Positions 19,307-27,768 of a stretch of DNA of 64,000 nucleotides are shown one piece after another. Under the pieces are notes generated by a model. That model worked only from the letters and a program-made list of their open reading frames with translations, ran no database searches and was not told the origin of the DNA. Source of the stretch: Ferribacterium limneticum (lineage in GTDB: Bacteria; Pseudomonadota; Gammaproteobacteria; Burkholderiales; Rhodocyclaceae); NCBI RefSeq assembly GCF_020510625.1, contig NZ_CP075191.1:1278001-1342000 (forward strand). Reading direction: 5' to 3'. Each line of letters starts with the position of its first letter. Position 1 is the first letter of the stretch. A program made the translations under genes and the position numbers.

Positions 19307-20457
19307 ACTGGTTGTTACCTGAATATCTGGCCGATGCGCTGCCCGCCGAGGCAGCACGCATCGAACGCCTGCGCCGCGCCGTTCTTGATCATTTTCGCAG
19401 CCAAGGCTTCGAGTTGGTCATGCCGCCTATGCTCGAATATCTGGAGTCGTTGCTGACCGGTGCAGGGCAGGACCTGAAACTGCGCACCTTCAAACTGGTC
19501 GATCAGCTTTCCGGTCGGACCATGGGGGTGCGGGCCGACATCACGCCGCAGGCTGCTCGTATCGATGCCCATCTGCTCAACCATCAAGGTGTAACCCGTC
19601 TCTGCTACTGCGGCAGCGTCCTGCATACCTTGCCGGCAACGATATCTGCCGGTCGCGAGCCGCTACAGATTGGCGCTGAACTCTACGGCTATGCCGGAAT
19701 TGCCGCCGACCTTGACGTCATTCGTCTGATGGCCGGAGCTTTCGGGCAGGTCAAATTGCCGATCAGTCGCATTGATCTCGGGCATGTCGGCATCTTCCGC
19801 GCGCTGGCCGAAGCGGCCGGTTTGCCGCAGGAGGCCGAAGACAACGTATTGAGCCTGTTGCAGGCCAAGGACGTACCGGGCCTGATCGAAGCTTGTGCCG
19901 ATGTACCGTCACCTTATCGCGAAGCGCTGCAGCGTTTGCCGCAACTTTATGGCGGCGTCGAAGTGCTGGAGCGTGCTGCCACAGAATTGCCGCAACTGCC
20001 AGCCATCACTGCTGCGCTGGAAGGCTTGCGCCACCTGTTGGCCAGCGCCCCCGAGTTGCCATTTTCGATCGACCTTTCCGATCTGCGCGGCTACCACTAT
20101 CACAACGGCGTGGTATTTGCGGCCTACTGCGACGGCTACCCCGCAGCGATTGCGCTTGGTGGCCGCTACGATGGTGCGGGCAAGGCGTTCGGTCGGGCCC
20201 GTCCGGCTACCGGCTTCTCGATGGATTTGCGAGAAGTAGCGCGTCTGGCGCCGGCAGGCAAGTCGAATGGTGCGATTCTGGCCCCACATGCCGGACCGGA
20301 CAAGCGCCTAGCAGTGCATATTGCTGCGTTGCGCGAACAGGGTGAGATTGTCGTTGAACTTCTGCCTGGCGAGACCGCCTGCGAAGGTCCGCTCTGCGAT
20401 CGCAAGTTGGCGCTGGTCGGCGAACACTGGATTATTGAAGCAATACAAGAGGATTAA
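19303..20457 (+). CDS. hisZ: ATP phosphoribosyltransferase regulatory subunit HisZ
   Basis: Catalytically dead histidyl-tRNA synthetase paralogue, 384 residues, that forms a hetero-octamer with short-form HisG and gives histidine feedback control of the first step of histidine synthesis. The class II fold is visible: N-terminal [21 protein letters not shown], motif-2 remnant ([30 protein letters not shown]) and the [28 protein letters not shown] block. It lacks the anticodon-binding domain. The position before purA is common in Betaproteobacteria and implies that this organism has the short HisG. Confidence 0.95.
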   Translation: MNWLLPEYLADALPAEAARIERLRRAVLDHFRSQGFELVMPPMLEYLESLLTGAGQDLKLRTFKLVDQLSGRTMGVRADITPQAARIDAHLLNHQGVTRLCYCGSVLHTLPATISAGREPLQIGAELYGYAGIAADLDVIRLMAGAFGQVKLPISRIDLGHVGIFRALAEAAGLPQEAEDNVLSLLQAKDVPGLIEACADVPSPYREALQRLPQLYGGVEVLERAATELPQLPAITAALEGLRHLLASAPELPFSIDLSDLRGYHYHNGVVFAAYCDGYPAAIALGGRYDGAGKAFGRARPATGFSMDLREVARLAPAGKSNGAILAPHAGPDKRLAVHIAALREQGEIVVELLPGETACEGPLCDRKLALVGEHWIIEAIQED

Positions 20458-20460
20458 AAA

Positions 20461-21768
20461 ATGGCCAAGAATGTCATCGTGGTGGGCACCCAGTGGGGCG
20501 ACGAAGGTAAGGGCAAGATCGTCGACTGGCTGACCGATCACGCCAAAGGCGTGGTTCGTTTCCAGGGCGGCCATAACGCCGGCCATACGCTGGTCGTCGG
20601 TGAAAATGTCTACAAGCTGAATCTGGTGCCCTCCGGCATCGTGCGTGATGGTGTCGAGTGCTATATCGGCAACGGTGTCGTGCTCGATATCCATCACCTG
20701 ATTTCTGAAATTGCCGAACTGGAGAAGGGCGGTATCGATGTCCGTTCCCGCCTGAAAATCAGCCCGGGATGCCCGCTCATCCTGCCTTATCACTCGGCCA
20801 TCGACAAGGCGCGCGAGGCGGCCAAAGCCGGCGACAAGAAAATTGGCACGACCGGCAAGGGTATTGGTCCGACCTACGAGGACAAGGTTTCCCGCCGCGG
20901 TCTGCGCGTCTATGATCTGTTCCACCCGGAGCGCTTTGCCGAAAAGCTGAAGGAAGTTCTCGAATATCACAACTTCGTGCTGACCCAGTATTTCAAGGCT
21001 GAGGCCGTCGATTTCCAGACGGTCTACGATCAGGCGATGGCCGATGCCGAAGTGATCCGTCCAATGGTCGTCGATGTGTCAGCTGCGCTGTATGACGCCA
21101 ACAAAGCTGGCCACAACATGCTGTTCGAGGGTGCCCAGGGAACGTTGCTCGACATCGACCACGGCACCTACCCGTTTGTGACCTCATCCAACTGCGTGGC
21201 TGGTCAGGCCGCTGCTGGCGCCGGTATCGGCCCGGGAATGCTTCACTACGTTCTGGGAATTACCAAGGCCTACTGTACGCGCGTGGGTGGCGGACCGTTC
21301 CCGAGCGAACTGGATATCGATACCGAAGGTACGCCAGGTCACCAGATGTTCAGCGTTGGCAAGGAATTTGGCACCGTTACTGGTCGCAAGCGCCGCTGTG
21401 GCTGGTTCGATGCAGCTTTGCTGCGCCGCTCCGCCCGTATCAACGGCCTGACCGGTTTGTGCATCACCAAGCTCGATGTTCTGGACGGTTTGAAGGAAAT
21501 CAAGATCTGCACAGGCTACCAGCTTGGTGACAAGATCGTTGATCTGCTGCCGATCGGCGCTGATGATGTTGCACGTTGTGTGCCTATCTATGAAACCATG
21601 CCGGGCTGGGAGGGGACAACCTTCCGCGTCAAGCGCTGGGAGGATCTCCCGGTAGCGGCGCAAGCCTACCTGAATCGCCTGGAGCAACTGTGTGAAGTGC
21701 CGATCGCCATCGTGTCGACCGGTCCGGAGCGCGATGAGACCATTCTCAAGCAGCATCCCTTCAATTAA
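20461..21768 (+). CDS. purA: Adenylosuccinate synthetase
   Basis: Catalyses the GTP-dependent ligation of IMP and aspartate, the first committed step to AMP; 435 residues. Visible motifs are the P-loop-like [16 protein letters not shown] at the N-terminus, the [11 protein letters not shown] catalytic histidine region, the [22 protein letters not shown] loop, [23 protein letters not shown], and [10 protein letters not shown] near residue 305. It ends the long co-directional block and is followed by a perfect terminator hairpin. Confidence 0.97.
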   Translation: MAKNVIVVGTQWGDEGKGKIVDWLTDHAKGVVRFQGGHNAGHTLVVGENVYKLNLVPSGIVRDGVECYIGNGVVLDIHHLISEIAELEKGGIDVRSRLKISPGCPLILPYHSAIDKAREAAKAGDKKIGTTGKGIGPTYEDKVSRRGLRVYDLFHPERFAEKLKEVLEYHNFVLTQYFKAEAVDFQTVYDQAMADAEVIRPMVVDVSAALYDANKAGHNMLFEGAQGTLLDIDHGTYPFVTSSNCVAGQAAAGAGIGPGMLHYVLGITKAYCTRVGGGPFPSELDIDTEGTPGHQMFSVGKEFGTVTGRKRRCGWFDAALLRRSARINGLTGLCITKLDVLDGLKEIKICTGYQLGDKIVDLLPIGADDVARCVPIYETMPGWEGTTFRVKRWEDLPVAAQAYLNRLEQLCEVPIAIVSTGPERDETILKQHPFN

Positions 21769-21792
21769 TCCGCAGCGACGCAGGTAAGAAAA

Positions 21793-21820
21793 GAGAACGG
21801 GCCCAATGGGCCCGTTCTCC
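21793..21820. terminator. Bidirectional terminator between purA and the convergent small protein
   Basis: Perfect 12-pair stem GAGAACGGGCCC/GGGCCCGTTCTC with a three-base loop. Only short A/T stretches flank it, but its position between convergent genes fits a terminator for both. Confidence 0.75.
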
Positions 21821-21823
21821 ATT

Positions 21824-22174
21824 TCAGCGTGCAGGTACGGCCTGCCAGCCTTCCGGGCAGGCATTGGTGTACGGATAGTACTGGCCGGAAGATCCGCAGT
21901 AATACCAGGTGCCGTAGCCAGGTTGTGGCATTGGGCGGGGCGGGGGGCTATAGACAGGGGCTGGGGCGTAGTAACTCTGCGAAGCGACAGCGGCGCCAAC
22001 GGCCAAGCCGGTGATGGCCAGCACAGCTGCCGGGCCAACCCAGCCGGAACCACCGCGGTGATGCTGATGCCCGCGGTGATGGTGGCCGCCATGGCGGCCC
22101 CAGTCAGCCTGGGCCGAAGTGGTGGTGCTCAGGGCCAGGAGTGCGGCGATGCAGAGGGCGGAAAACTTTTTCAT
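21824..22174 (-). CDS. Small secreted His/Gly/Pro-rich protein with C-terminal YYC...CPEGW motif
   Basis: A 116-residue protein with a clear signal peptide (MKKFSALCIAALLALSTTTSAQA). The mature part begins with a His/Gly-rich run (WGRHGGHHHRGHQHHRGG), then one hydrophobic stretch (GPAAVLAITGLAVGAAVASQSYY), a Pro/Tyr-rich linker and a C-terminal module GTWYYCGSSGQYYPYTNACPEGWQ with two cysteines. This last module recurs in small secreted or membrane-bound hypothetical proteins of Betaproteobacteria. Function unknown; the His-rich stretch could bind metal. The start was set at the methionine before the signal peptide; an upstream TTG/ATG would add residues without signal character. Confidence 0.8.
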   Translation of the reverse strand: MKKFSALCIAALLALSTTTSAQADWGRHGGHHHRGHQHHRGGSGWVGPAAVLAITGLAVGAAVASQSYYAPAPVYSPPPRPMPQPGYGTWYYCGSSGQYYPYTNACPEGWQAVPAR

Positions 22175-22360
22175 GGTTCGACTCGTGTTTGTCGTTTGGA
22201 CAAGCCGAATAACGCATTGCCCTGCGCAAGCGATTACCTGTGGTGTGTACGCAAGTGTTAGCAATTGTTGCAGCGGGCTAGCCGTGGGCTGCCTGAAAGG
22301 CAGGTGCAGCGTTTGGCAGATGGCTATCTTGAGCGGCAGACAAATCTGGCTGTAGAAATG

Positions 22361-22388
22361 AAAAAAGGCCTTGTTTGAACAAGGCCTT
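22361..22388 (-). terminator. Terminator of the distal tRNA-Leu gene
   Basis: Read on the minus strand, a ten-pair AAGGCCTTGT/ACAAGGCCTT stem is followed by six T. It lies 14 bases after the CCA end of the tRNA gene. Confidence 0.9.
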
Positions 22389-22401
22389 CTATCAAAATCG
22401 C

Positions 22402-22486
<85 letters not shown>

Positions 22487-22505
22487 ACAGGTGCGAAGAG
22501 CGCGC

Positions 22506-22533
22506 ATTTTACATGAATTCCGGCAGCTGTAAA
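22506..22533 (-). promoter_or_regulatory. Promoter of the distal tRNA-Leu gene
   Basis: On the minus strand: TTTACA, 16 bases, TAAAAT, then a GC-rich discriminator, ending 19 bases before the tRNA. The same -10 and discriminator lie at the same distance from the second tRNA copy, which supports the call. Confidence 0.65.
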
Positions 22534-22612
22534 TAGTTTTTGTGCCGAGATTACATTCGGGCTTTTTCTTGGCGCTGTGAGACAATTCGCGCAGTCGTTC
22601 GGCGGATGCCGA

Positions 22613-22643
22613 AAAGAAAAAAGGCTTCGATTGCTCGAAGCCT
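22613..22643 (-). terminator. Terminator of the proximal tRNA-Leu gene
   Basis: Minus-strand stem AGGCTTCGA/TCGAAGCCT with a four-base loop followed by TTTTTTCTTTTC. Each tRNA therefore has its own terminator and promoter. Confidence 0.88.
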
Positions 22644-22657
22644 CTGATCCGAATCTT

Positions 22658-22742
<85 letters not shown>

Positions 22743-22761
22743 ACAGGTGCGAAGAGTGCGA

Positions 22762-22789
22762 ATTTTAGAGGAAATAAAGTAAATGTCAA
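22762..22789 (-). promoter_or_regulatory. Promoter of the proximal tRNA-Leu gene, overlapping the rnr start codon
   Basis: On the minus strand: a perfect TTGACA -35 (from the + bases TGTCAA at 22784-22789), 16 bases, TAAAAT -10. The -35 hexamer lies inside the first codons of rnr, so tRNA transcription starts within the rnr leader on the other strand. Confidence 0.75.
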
Positions 22790-25251
22790 GAAAGAAGCTG
22801 TCCAAAATCCGACGAGCCGACCCCTTTTTCGAGCGTGAATTAGCCCGCTACGAATTCCCTTTGCCGTCACGTGAATATGTATCGCAGGTGCTGACTGATG
22901 AGGGGCGGCCGCTTGAGTTTGCCGAGTTGATTGAATTGCTCGATATCACCAGCAGTGAACGCGAGATGTTCCAGCGCCGGCTTGGCGCCATGGAGCGTGA
23001 AGGTCAGTTGTTACGCAACCGCAAAGGGGCCTACATCCTGCCCGAGCGGGCCAGTCTGACGCCGGGACGGGTACAGGGACATCCGGATGGTTACGGTTTT
23101 CTGGTTCCGGATGATGGCAGCGCGGATATCTTCCTCGACCAGCACCAGATGGGCAAAGTGTTGCATGGTGACCGGGCATTGGTCCGGGTGACCGGTATCG
23201 ACCGCAAGGGGCGCCCGGAAGGCGGCATTGTCGAGGTGACCGAGCGGGTCAATACCCGGGTCGTTGGCCGGGTGTTCGTCGAGCACGGTGTCGTCTTCGT
23301 GGTGCCCGAAAACAAGCGTATTTCGCAGGATATTCTGGTGCCGCCCGAGAAGAAAGCGAAGTTCAAGCCGGAGTCGGGCCAGGTGGTGATGGTCGAGATC
23401 ATCGAGCAGCCGAGCAAGTACTCCAAACCCATCGGGCAGATTATCGAGACGCTGGGTAACTATGCCGATCCGGGCATGGAAATCGAGATTGCGCTGCGCA
23501 AGCACGATTTGCCCTTCGAGTTTTCGAAGGCTGCGCTCGACGAGAACAAGGCGCTGCCGGACAAGGTCAAGAAAGCCGATTTCGCTGGCCGGGAGGATTT
23601 GCGCGAGTTGCCCTTGGTCACCATTGACGGTGAAACGGCGCGCGATTTCGACGATGCTGTGTTCTGCAAGAAGAGGGGGCGCGGCTGGCGGCTGGTGGTG
23701 GCGATTGCCGACGTGTCGCACTACGTCAAGCCTGGCATGGCACTCGATAAGGAGGCCCTGGAGCGCGGTAACTCGGTCTATTTCCCGCGTCGGGTGATTC
23801 CGATGCTGCCGGAGAAGCTGTCGAACGGCATCTGCTCGCTGAACCCGGATGTCGAGCGGATGGCCATGGTCTGCGACATGGAGATCAGTGCGAGCGGCAA
23901 GATTGGCAAATACCGTTTTTACCCTGCAGTTTTCCGCTCGCATGCGCGATTGACCTACAACCTCGTCTGGTCGTGGCTTTCCGGCGAGAAAAAGCCGGAA
24001 ACCGAGGGTCATCTCAGCGTTCTGCCGCACGTACAGAATCTCTATAAGCTCTTCGGCGCTTTGCATAAGGCACGCGGTCAGCGGGGGGCCATCGATTTCG
24101 AAACGACCGAAACCCAGATGCTGTTCAATGAGCAGGGCAAGATCGAGAACATCGTGCCGGTGGTGCGCAACGACGCCCATCGCATCATCGAGGAATGCAT
24201 GCTGGCCGCGAACGTCTGCGCTTCGGATTTCCTGGCCGAGCACAAGCAGACTTGTCTCTATCGCATCCATGAATCGCCGTCCGAAGACAAGTTGAAGAAT
24301 CTCCGCGCCTTCCTTGGCGAATTCGGACTCGCCCTTGGCGGGGGGGATGAACCTCGGGCCAAGGATTACGGCATCCTGCTTGAAAAGGTCAAGCAGCGTC
24401 CGGATTTCCAGCTATTGCAGACGGTGATGTTGCGTTCGCTCCGGCAGGCGATGTATAGCCCCGATAACGTCGGCCATTTCGGGCTGGCCTATGATCACTA
24501 CACCCACTTCACCTCGCCGATCCGGCGCTATCCCGATCTGCTGGTGCATCGCGCCATCAAGGCGGTGCTGGCCGGCGAGAAATATGTGCCGTCACGCGAG
24601 TGGGACGACATTGGCCTGCAATGTTCGTCGACCGAGCGGCGGGCTGACGAGGCGACGCGCGATGTCGAAAACTGGCTGAAGTGCTTCTTCATGAAGGAGC
24701 GCATCGGCGAAGAGTTCGAGGGGACGATTTCGGCGGTAACGGCCTTTGGTTTCTTCGTGGCGCTCGATACCATCTATATCGAAGGCTTGGTGCATGTCTC
24801 AGAGCTGGGTTCCGATTACTTCCAGTTCGACAACATCAAGCACCAGATGCTTGGTGAGCGGACCGGGCAGCGGTTCCGCCTCGGCGACCGGGTGAAGGTC
24901 AGGCTGGTGCGGGCCGATCTTGAGTCGAACCGGATCGATTTTGTGCTAGCCGGGGATGACAATGCGGTTCGGGGCAGAAGACCGGCCGGCAAGCCAGCCG
25001 TCAAGGTGGGCGGCAAGCCGTCTCTGGCCAAGGTTCAGGTCAAAGTGCCGGCAAGGGAACCGGCCAAATCTGCACGGTCGCCTGTAGCATCAGCCAAGGC
25101 GCCTGCCAAGAGGCCTGCCAAGGCTCCGGTCAAGGCTCCGGTCAAGGCGGCAAATACCTCGGCCAAGCCGGCAGGAAAGAAGCCGTCTTCTGCCAAGGCC
25201 AAGGCAGGCGTCGCCAAGCCACCGCGAAAAGCGGCTGCCAAGCGGCGCTAA
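22783..25251 (+). CDS. rnr: Ribonuclease R with long Lys/Ala/Pro tail
   Basis: 3'-5' exoribonuclease of the RNB family, 822 residues, that degrades structured RNA. Domains in order: N-terminal winged helix (residues about 20-90), cold-shock domains (from PGRVQGHPDGYGFLVPDDGS), the RNB catalytic domain with the metal-binding stretch TIDGETARDFDDAVFCKK (about residue 285) and SPIRRYPDLLVHRAI, an S1 domain (GEEFEGTISAVTAFGFFVALD), then a basic tail of about 90 residues made of KAPAK/KAPVK-type repeats that resembles histone H1-like proteins. Basic tails are known in RNase R but this one is long and repetitive. rlmB normally follows directly; here it lies beyond a divergent gene pair. Confidence 0.96.
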   Translation: MSRKKLSKIRRADPFFERELARYEFPLPSREYVSQVLTDEGRPLEFAELIELLDITSSEREMFQRRLGAMEREGQLLRNRKGAYILPERASLTPGRVQGHPDGYGFLVPDDGSADIFLDQHQMGKVLHGDRALVRVTGIDRKGRPEGGIVEVTERVNTRVVGRVFVEHGVVFVVPENKRISQDILVPPEKKAKFKPESGQVVMVEIIEQPSKYSKPIGQIIETLGNYADPGMEIEIALRKHDLPFEFSKAALDENKALPDKVKKADFAGREDLRELPLVTIDGETARDFDDAVFCKKRGRGWRLVVAIADVSHYVKPGMALDKEALERGNSVYFPRRVIPMLPEKLSNGICSLNPDVERMAMVCDMEISASGKIGKYRFYPAVFRSHARLTYNLVWSWLSGEKKPETEGHLSVLPHVQNLYKLFGALHKARGQRGAIDFETTETQMLFNEQGKIENIVPVVRNDAHRIIEECMLAANVCASDFLAEHKQTCLYRIHESPSEDKLKNLRAFLGEFGLALGGGDEPRAKDYGILLEKVKQRPDFQLLQTVMLRSLRQAMYSPDNVGHFGLAYDHYTHFTSPIRRYPDLLVHRAIKAVLAGEKYVPSREWDDIGLQCSSTERRADEATRDVENWLKCFFMKERIGEEFEGTISAVTAFGFFVALDTIYIEGLVHVSELGSDYFQFDNIKHQMLGERTGQRFRLGDRVKVRLVRADLESNRIDFVLAGDDNAVRGRRPAGKPAVKVGGKPSLAKVQVKVPAREPAKSARSPVASAKAPAKRPAKAPVKAPVKAANTSAKPAGKKPSSAKAKAGVAKPPRKAAAKRR

Positions 25252-25266
25252 CCGCAGCATTCGTCC

Positions 25267-26133
25267 TCAATGGTGGGTGGGATCGAGCAGATCGCCTGCC
25301 TTGAGGGCGATGTTTGCAACCTGTGTTGCATCGAGGCCGGGCAATTGCTCGGCCAGCCACTCCAGCGAGGCGCCGGGGATGATGTGCTTGGCTTCGGCAA
25401 TATCCGACGGCAAGGCAGGATCGTCTGGGCCGCCCGAAGCCAGATGTCGTGCGGTATCGACGCAAAGGCGGGAGAGATTGGCCCGCGGGTTGTCGACGCC
25501 GCGAATCAGCTGGGTGAGTAGCGAGGGCAGATGCCAGATCGTGGCGCACTTCAGCGTCAGATCCTTGAAACGGAAGCCGCAGGTATCTAGCTGGGCCTGA
25601 GCGGAGCGTGAAGCACGACCGGAGTGTAGGGCTGCCTGGGCGGCTTCAGGCAGTTCGTGGGCAAACAGCCAGAGCAGCAGTTCGCCCAGTTCCGAGAGCA
25701 AGGCGGCCATGGCGACTTCGTCCGGGGAAATGTCGGCTCGGGCCGATCCCCAACGCAGGGCAAGGTGTCGGGCCAGATAGGCGCTGGCTTCACAACTCGC
25801 GAGGCCGATGTTGGTTTCATCGGTTTCCTGGCTGTTGAGCAGCAGCTTGCGAAAGGTGTCCGTACCGATTTGCATCACTGCGGCAAGCGGCGTGGTGGTT
25901 TCATGTCCCAGGCGTTGGACGCGCCGGTTTTCAGCCTCGCGCAGTACGCGCAGGCAGAGGAAGGGGTCGCCGGCCGCGATGTCGGCGAGTTCCCGGGCGG
26001 CCAGCTGTTCGCCCTGGCAGGCTTCCAGGGCCAGCAACATGGCTTTGGAGCGTGGCATGCAAGGGAGTTCGCGGCTACTCAGGTGAGCTGCCCATTGATC
26101 GACACCCCAGCGTTTTTGATGGTCGGACAGCAA
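25267..26133 (-). CDS. HDOD-domain protein
   Basis: A 288-residue cytoplasmic protein of the HDOD family, a degenerate HD phosphohydrolase fold found in regulators that read c-di-GMP or two-component signals. Support: LPCMPRSKAMLLALEACQGEQLAARELADIAAGDPFLCLRVLREAE (typical LP..P....L..L......ELA..I..DP.L..++L+ pattern, quoted in pieces), then the central MAALLSELGELLLWL where catalytic HD residues are absent, and IWHLPSLLTQLI. The start is probably TTG 26133, preceded by CAGGAA; the next ATG is 25 codons later and would cut the conserved N-terminus. Divergent from a hemerythrin gene and convergent with rnr. Confidence 0.85.
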   Translation of the reverse strand: MLSDHQKRWGVDQWAAHLSSRELPCMPRSKAMLLALEACQGEQLAARELADIAAGDPFLCLRVLREAENRRVQRLGHETTTPLAAVMQIGTDTFRKLLLNSQETDETNIGLASCEASAYLARHLALRWGSARADISPDEVAMAALLSELGELLLWLFAHELPEAAQAALHSGRASRSAQAQLDTCGFRFKDLTLKCATIWHLPSLLTQLIRGVDNPRANLSRLCVDTARHLASGGPDDPALPSDIAEAKHIIPGASLEWLAEQLPGLDATQVANIALKAGDLLDPTHH

Positions 26134-26153
26134 ATTTTTTCCTGGAACTGAGT

Positions 26154-26178
26154 TGATACTTCTTTAACGTCAGTATCA
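26154..26178. promoter_or_regulatory. Inverted repeat between the HDOD and hemerythrin genes
   Basis: TGATACT-N11-AGTATCA is a perfect seven-base inverted repeat, 20 bases before the HDOD start and 75 before the hemerythrin start, so one dimeric regulator could control both genes. A TAAAAT -10 for the hemerythrin gene lies at 26221-26226. Confidence 0.5.
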
Positions 26179-26253
26179 CTCAGAAATGAATATGCGTCGT
26201 TCAGTTCAACAAAATCGTAATAAAATGCGGGCTACTACTACCTTGGAGTGGCA

Positions 26254-26817
26254 ATGACGACACAGCGGATGGCTTCAATCCCGATTCACAGGGATGAGTC
26301 CGCCGATGCATTGTCCGGTATTGCCGCCCATTGGCTGATGACCGGAGAGTTGCCTCCGGAACTGGTTACCGGTCACAAGCTGATCGATTTCGAGCATCGA
26401 TTTCTGGTTTCCGCCATCGCGAATCTGCGCAGGGTGTGCATTGATCACGAAGCACTTGTGAATTGCAAGGCTTGCGGGCGTGGCATCCGGGAGGCTTGTG
26501 AGAGCCAGCTGATTGGCATGCTCGGTGACGTTTTTGCCTTCATTCTCGATCATTTCAAGACCGAGGAAAGCATCATGCGTGATTCGCTGATGATCATGGT
26601 CGATCGCGATGTCTGCCAGGCGCACATGGAAGATCATGCCGAGATTGCCGCCAAGGTGCAGGAAATCGTCTCGTCGCTTGATTCATTGCATATCGTCTCG
26701 CGGATCCGTGAGCTCGACGCATTGTTGTCCCGCTGGATCACCAATCACATTGCCTTGCATGATCTCCTGTTGTCCCGCTGGATTTCCCGCGAGGACTCCC
26801 TGATCCAGGGGTTTTGA
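26254..26817 (+). CDS. Hemerythrin-like protein with a cysteine cluster
   Basis: A 187-residue protein with the hemerythrin ligand pattern for a non-haem di-iron site: DFEHRFL on helix A, HFKTEESIM on helix B, HMEDHAEIA on helix C and HIALHDLLL on helix D. Bacteriohemerythrins bind oxygen or sense O2/NO. Between helices A and B there is an unusual stretch with three to four cysteines (CIDHEALVNCKACGRGIREACES) that is not part of the basic fold and could be redox or metal active. The start is ATG 26254, behind TTGGAG. A hydrophilic N-terminus of about 40 residues precedes the domain. The neighbouring HDOD protein suggests a signalling function. Confidence 0.82.
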   Translation: MTTQRMASIPIHRDESADALSGIAAHWLMTGELPPELVTGHKLIDFEHRFLVSAIANLRRVCIDHEALVNCKACGRGIREACESQLIGMLGDVFAFILDHFKTEESIMRDSLMIMVDRDVCQAHMEDHAEIAAKVQEIVSSLDSLHIVSRIRELDALLSRWITNHIALHDLLLSRWISREDSLIQGF

Positions 26818-26908
26818 GTCTTTTTCGCAGGCTTGCCCGGTCATGGCCGGTTTCCGGCGCTGTTCGCCGGCACGTTAGAATCCTCCATCCTGAATCACGA
26901 AAGCAGTC

Positions 26909-27640
26909 ATGTCTTCCCGCCTGATCTACGGTTTTCACGCCATCACCGCCAAACTTCGTCACGATCCGGGCTCGGTCAAGGAAATCCTGATCGATGCCAC
27001 GCGCCAGGATGCGCGCGCTCGTGATCTGCTCAGTCATGCCGAGTTGCAGGGTATCAACGTGGTGGCCAGCGATGGCAAGCGCCTCGACGGCATGGCGCCG
27101 GGCGCCAGTCATCAGGGAGTGATTGCGCGCATCGAAGGCGGCCGCAAGGTGGCGCATCTCGATGATGTGCTCGATACGCTCGAAGAGCCGGCTTTCCTGC
27201 TGGTGCTCGATGGCATTACCGATCCGCGTAATCTCGGTGCCTGCCTGCGCGTTGCTGACGCGGCCGGGGTGCATGCGGTGATCGCGCCCAAGGATCGGGC
27301 TGTCGGCTTGACCGATGTCGCGGCCAAGACGGCATGCGGTGCGGCAGAAACGATCCCTTACGTGATGGTGACCAATCTCGCTCGTACCTTGCGCGAACTG
27401 CAGGAACGCGAGATCTGGGTGATCGGTACGGCGGGCGAGGCCGAGAGCGATCTCTATGCCGCCGAGTGGCCAAAAGCGACTGCCTGGGTGATGGGGGCCG
27501 AAGGCGAGGGCATGCGCCGCCTGACTCGCGAAAACTGCGACCAGCTGGTCAAGATTCCCATGTTTGGCACCGTCGAAAGCCTGAATGTGTCTGTGGCGGC
27601 TGGCGTCTGTTTGTTCGAGGCGCGTCGGCGCCTGGGGTAA
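26909..27640 (+). CDS. rlmB: 23S rRNA (guanosine-2251-2'-O) methyltransferase RlmB
   Basis: SPOUT-family methyltransferase of 243 residues. The N-terminal substrate-binding domain begins RLIYGFHAITAKLRHDPGSVKEI; the catalytic domain has motif 1 VLDGITDPRNLGACLRVADAAGVHAVI, motif 2 near VMGAEGEGMRRLTRENCD and motif 3 IPMFGTVESLNVSVAAGVCLFEA with its knot glutamate and asparagine. It is usually adjacent to rnr; here a divergent HDOD/hemerythrin pair separates them. No strong ribosome-binding site is seen. Confidence 0.95.
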   Translation: MSSRLIYGFHAITAKLRHDPGSVKEILIDATRQDARARDLLSHAELQGINVVASDGKRLDGMAPGASHQGVIARIEGGRKVAHLDDVLDTLEEPAFLLVLDGITDPRNLGACLRVADAAGVHAVIAPKDRAVGLTDVAAKTACGAAETIPYVMVTNLARTLRELQEREIWVIGTAGEAESDLYAAEWPKATAWVMGAEGEGMRRLTRENCDQLVKIPMFGTVESLNVSVAAGVCLFEARRRLG

Positions 27641-27768
27641 CTCAGGCTTTTGCTGTAGGCCAAGCTTGGGGCGGCAGCCGCTTGCCCCGATTGCCGCAGT
27701 GATCTTCTGTGGCCCGGGTTTTTCTCGCGTTCAAACTGGGTGGTGCGCCCACCCAAAAAATGTCAGGG

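Noticed and set aside
23011..24270. Long minus-strand open frame (419 codons) opposite rnr
   Set aside because: It lies wholly within the conserved RNase R coding sequence and has no recognisable protein features.
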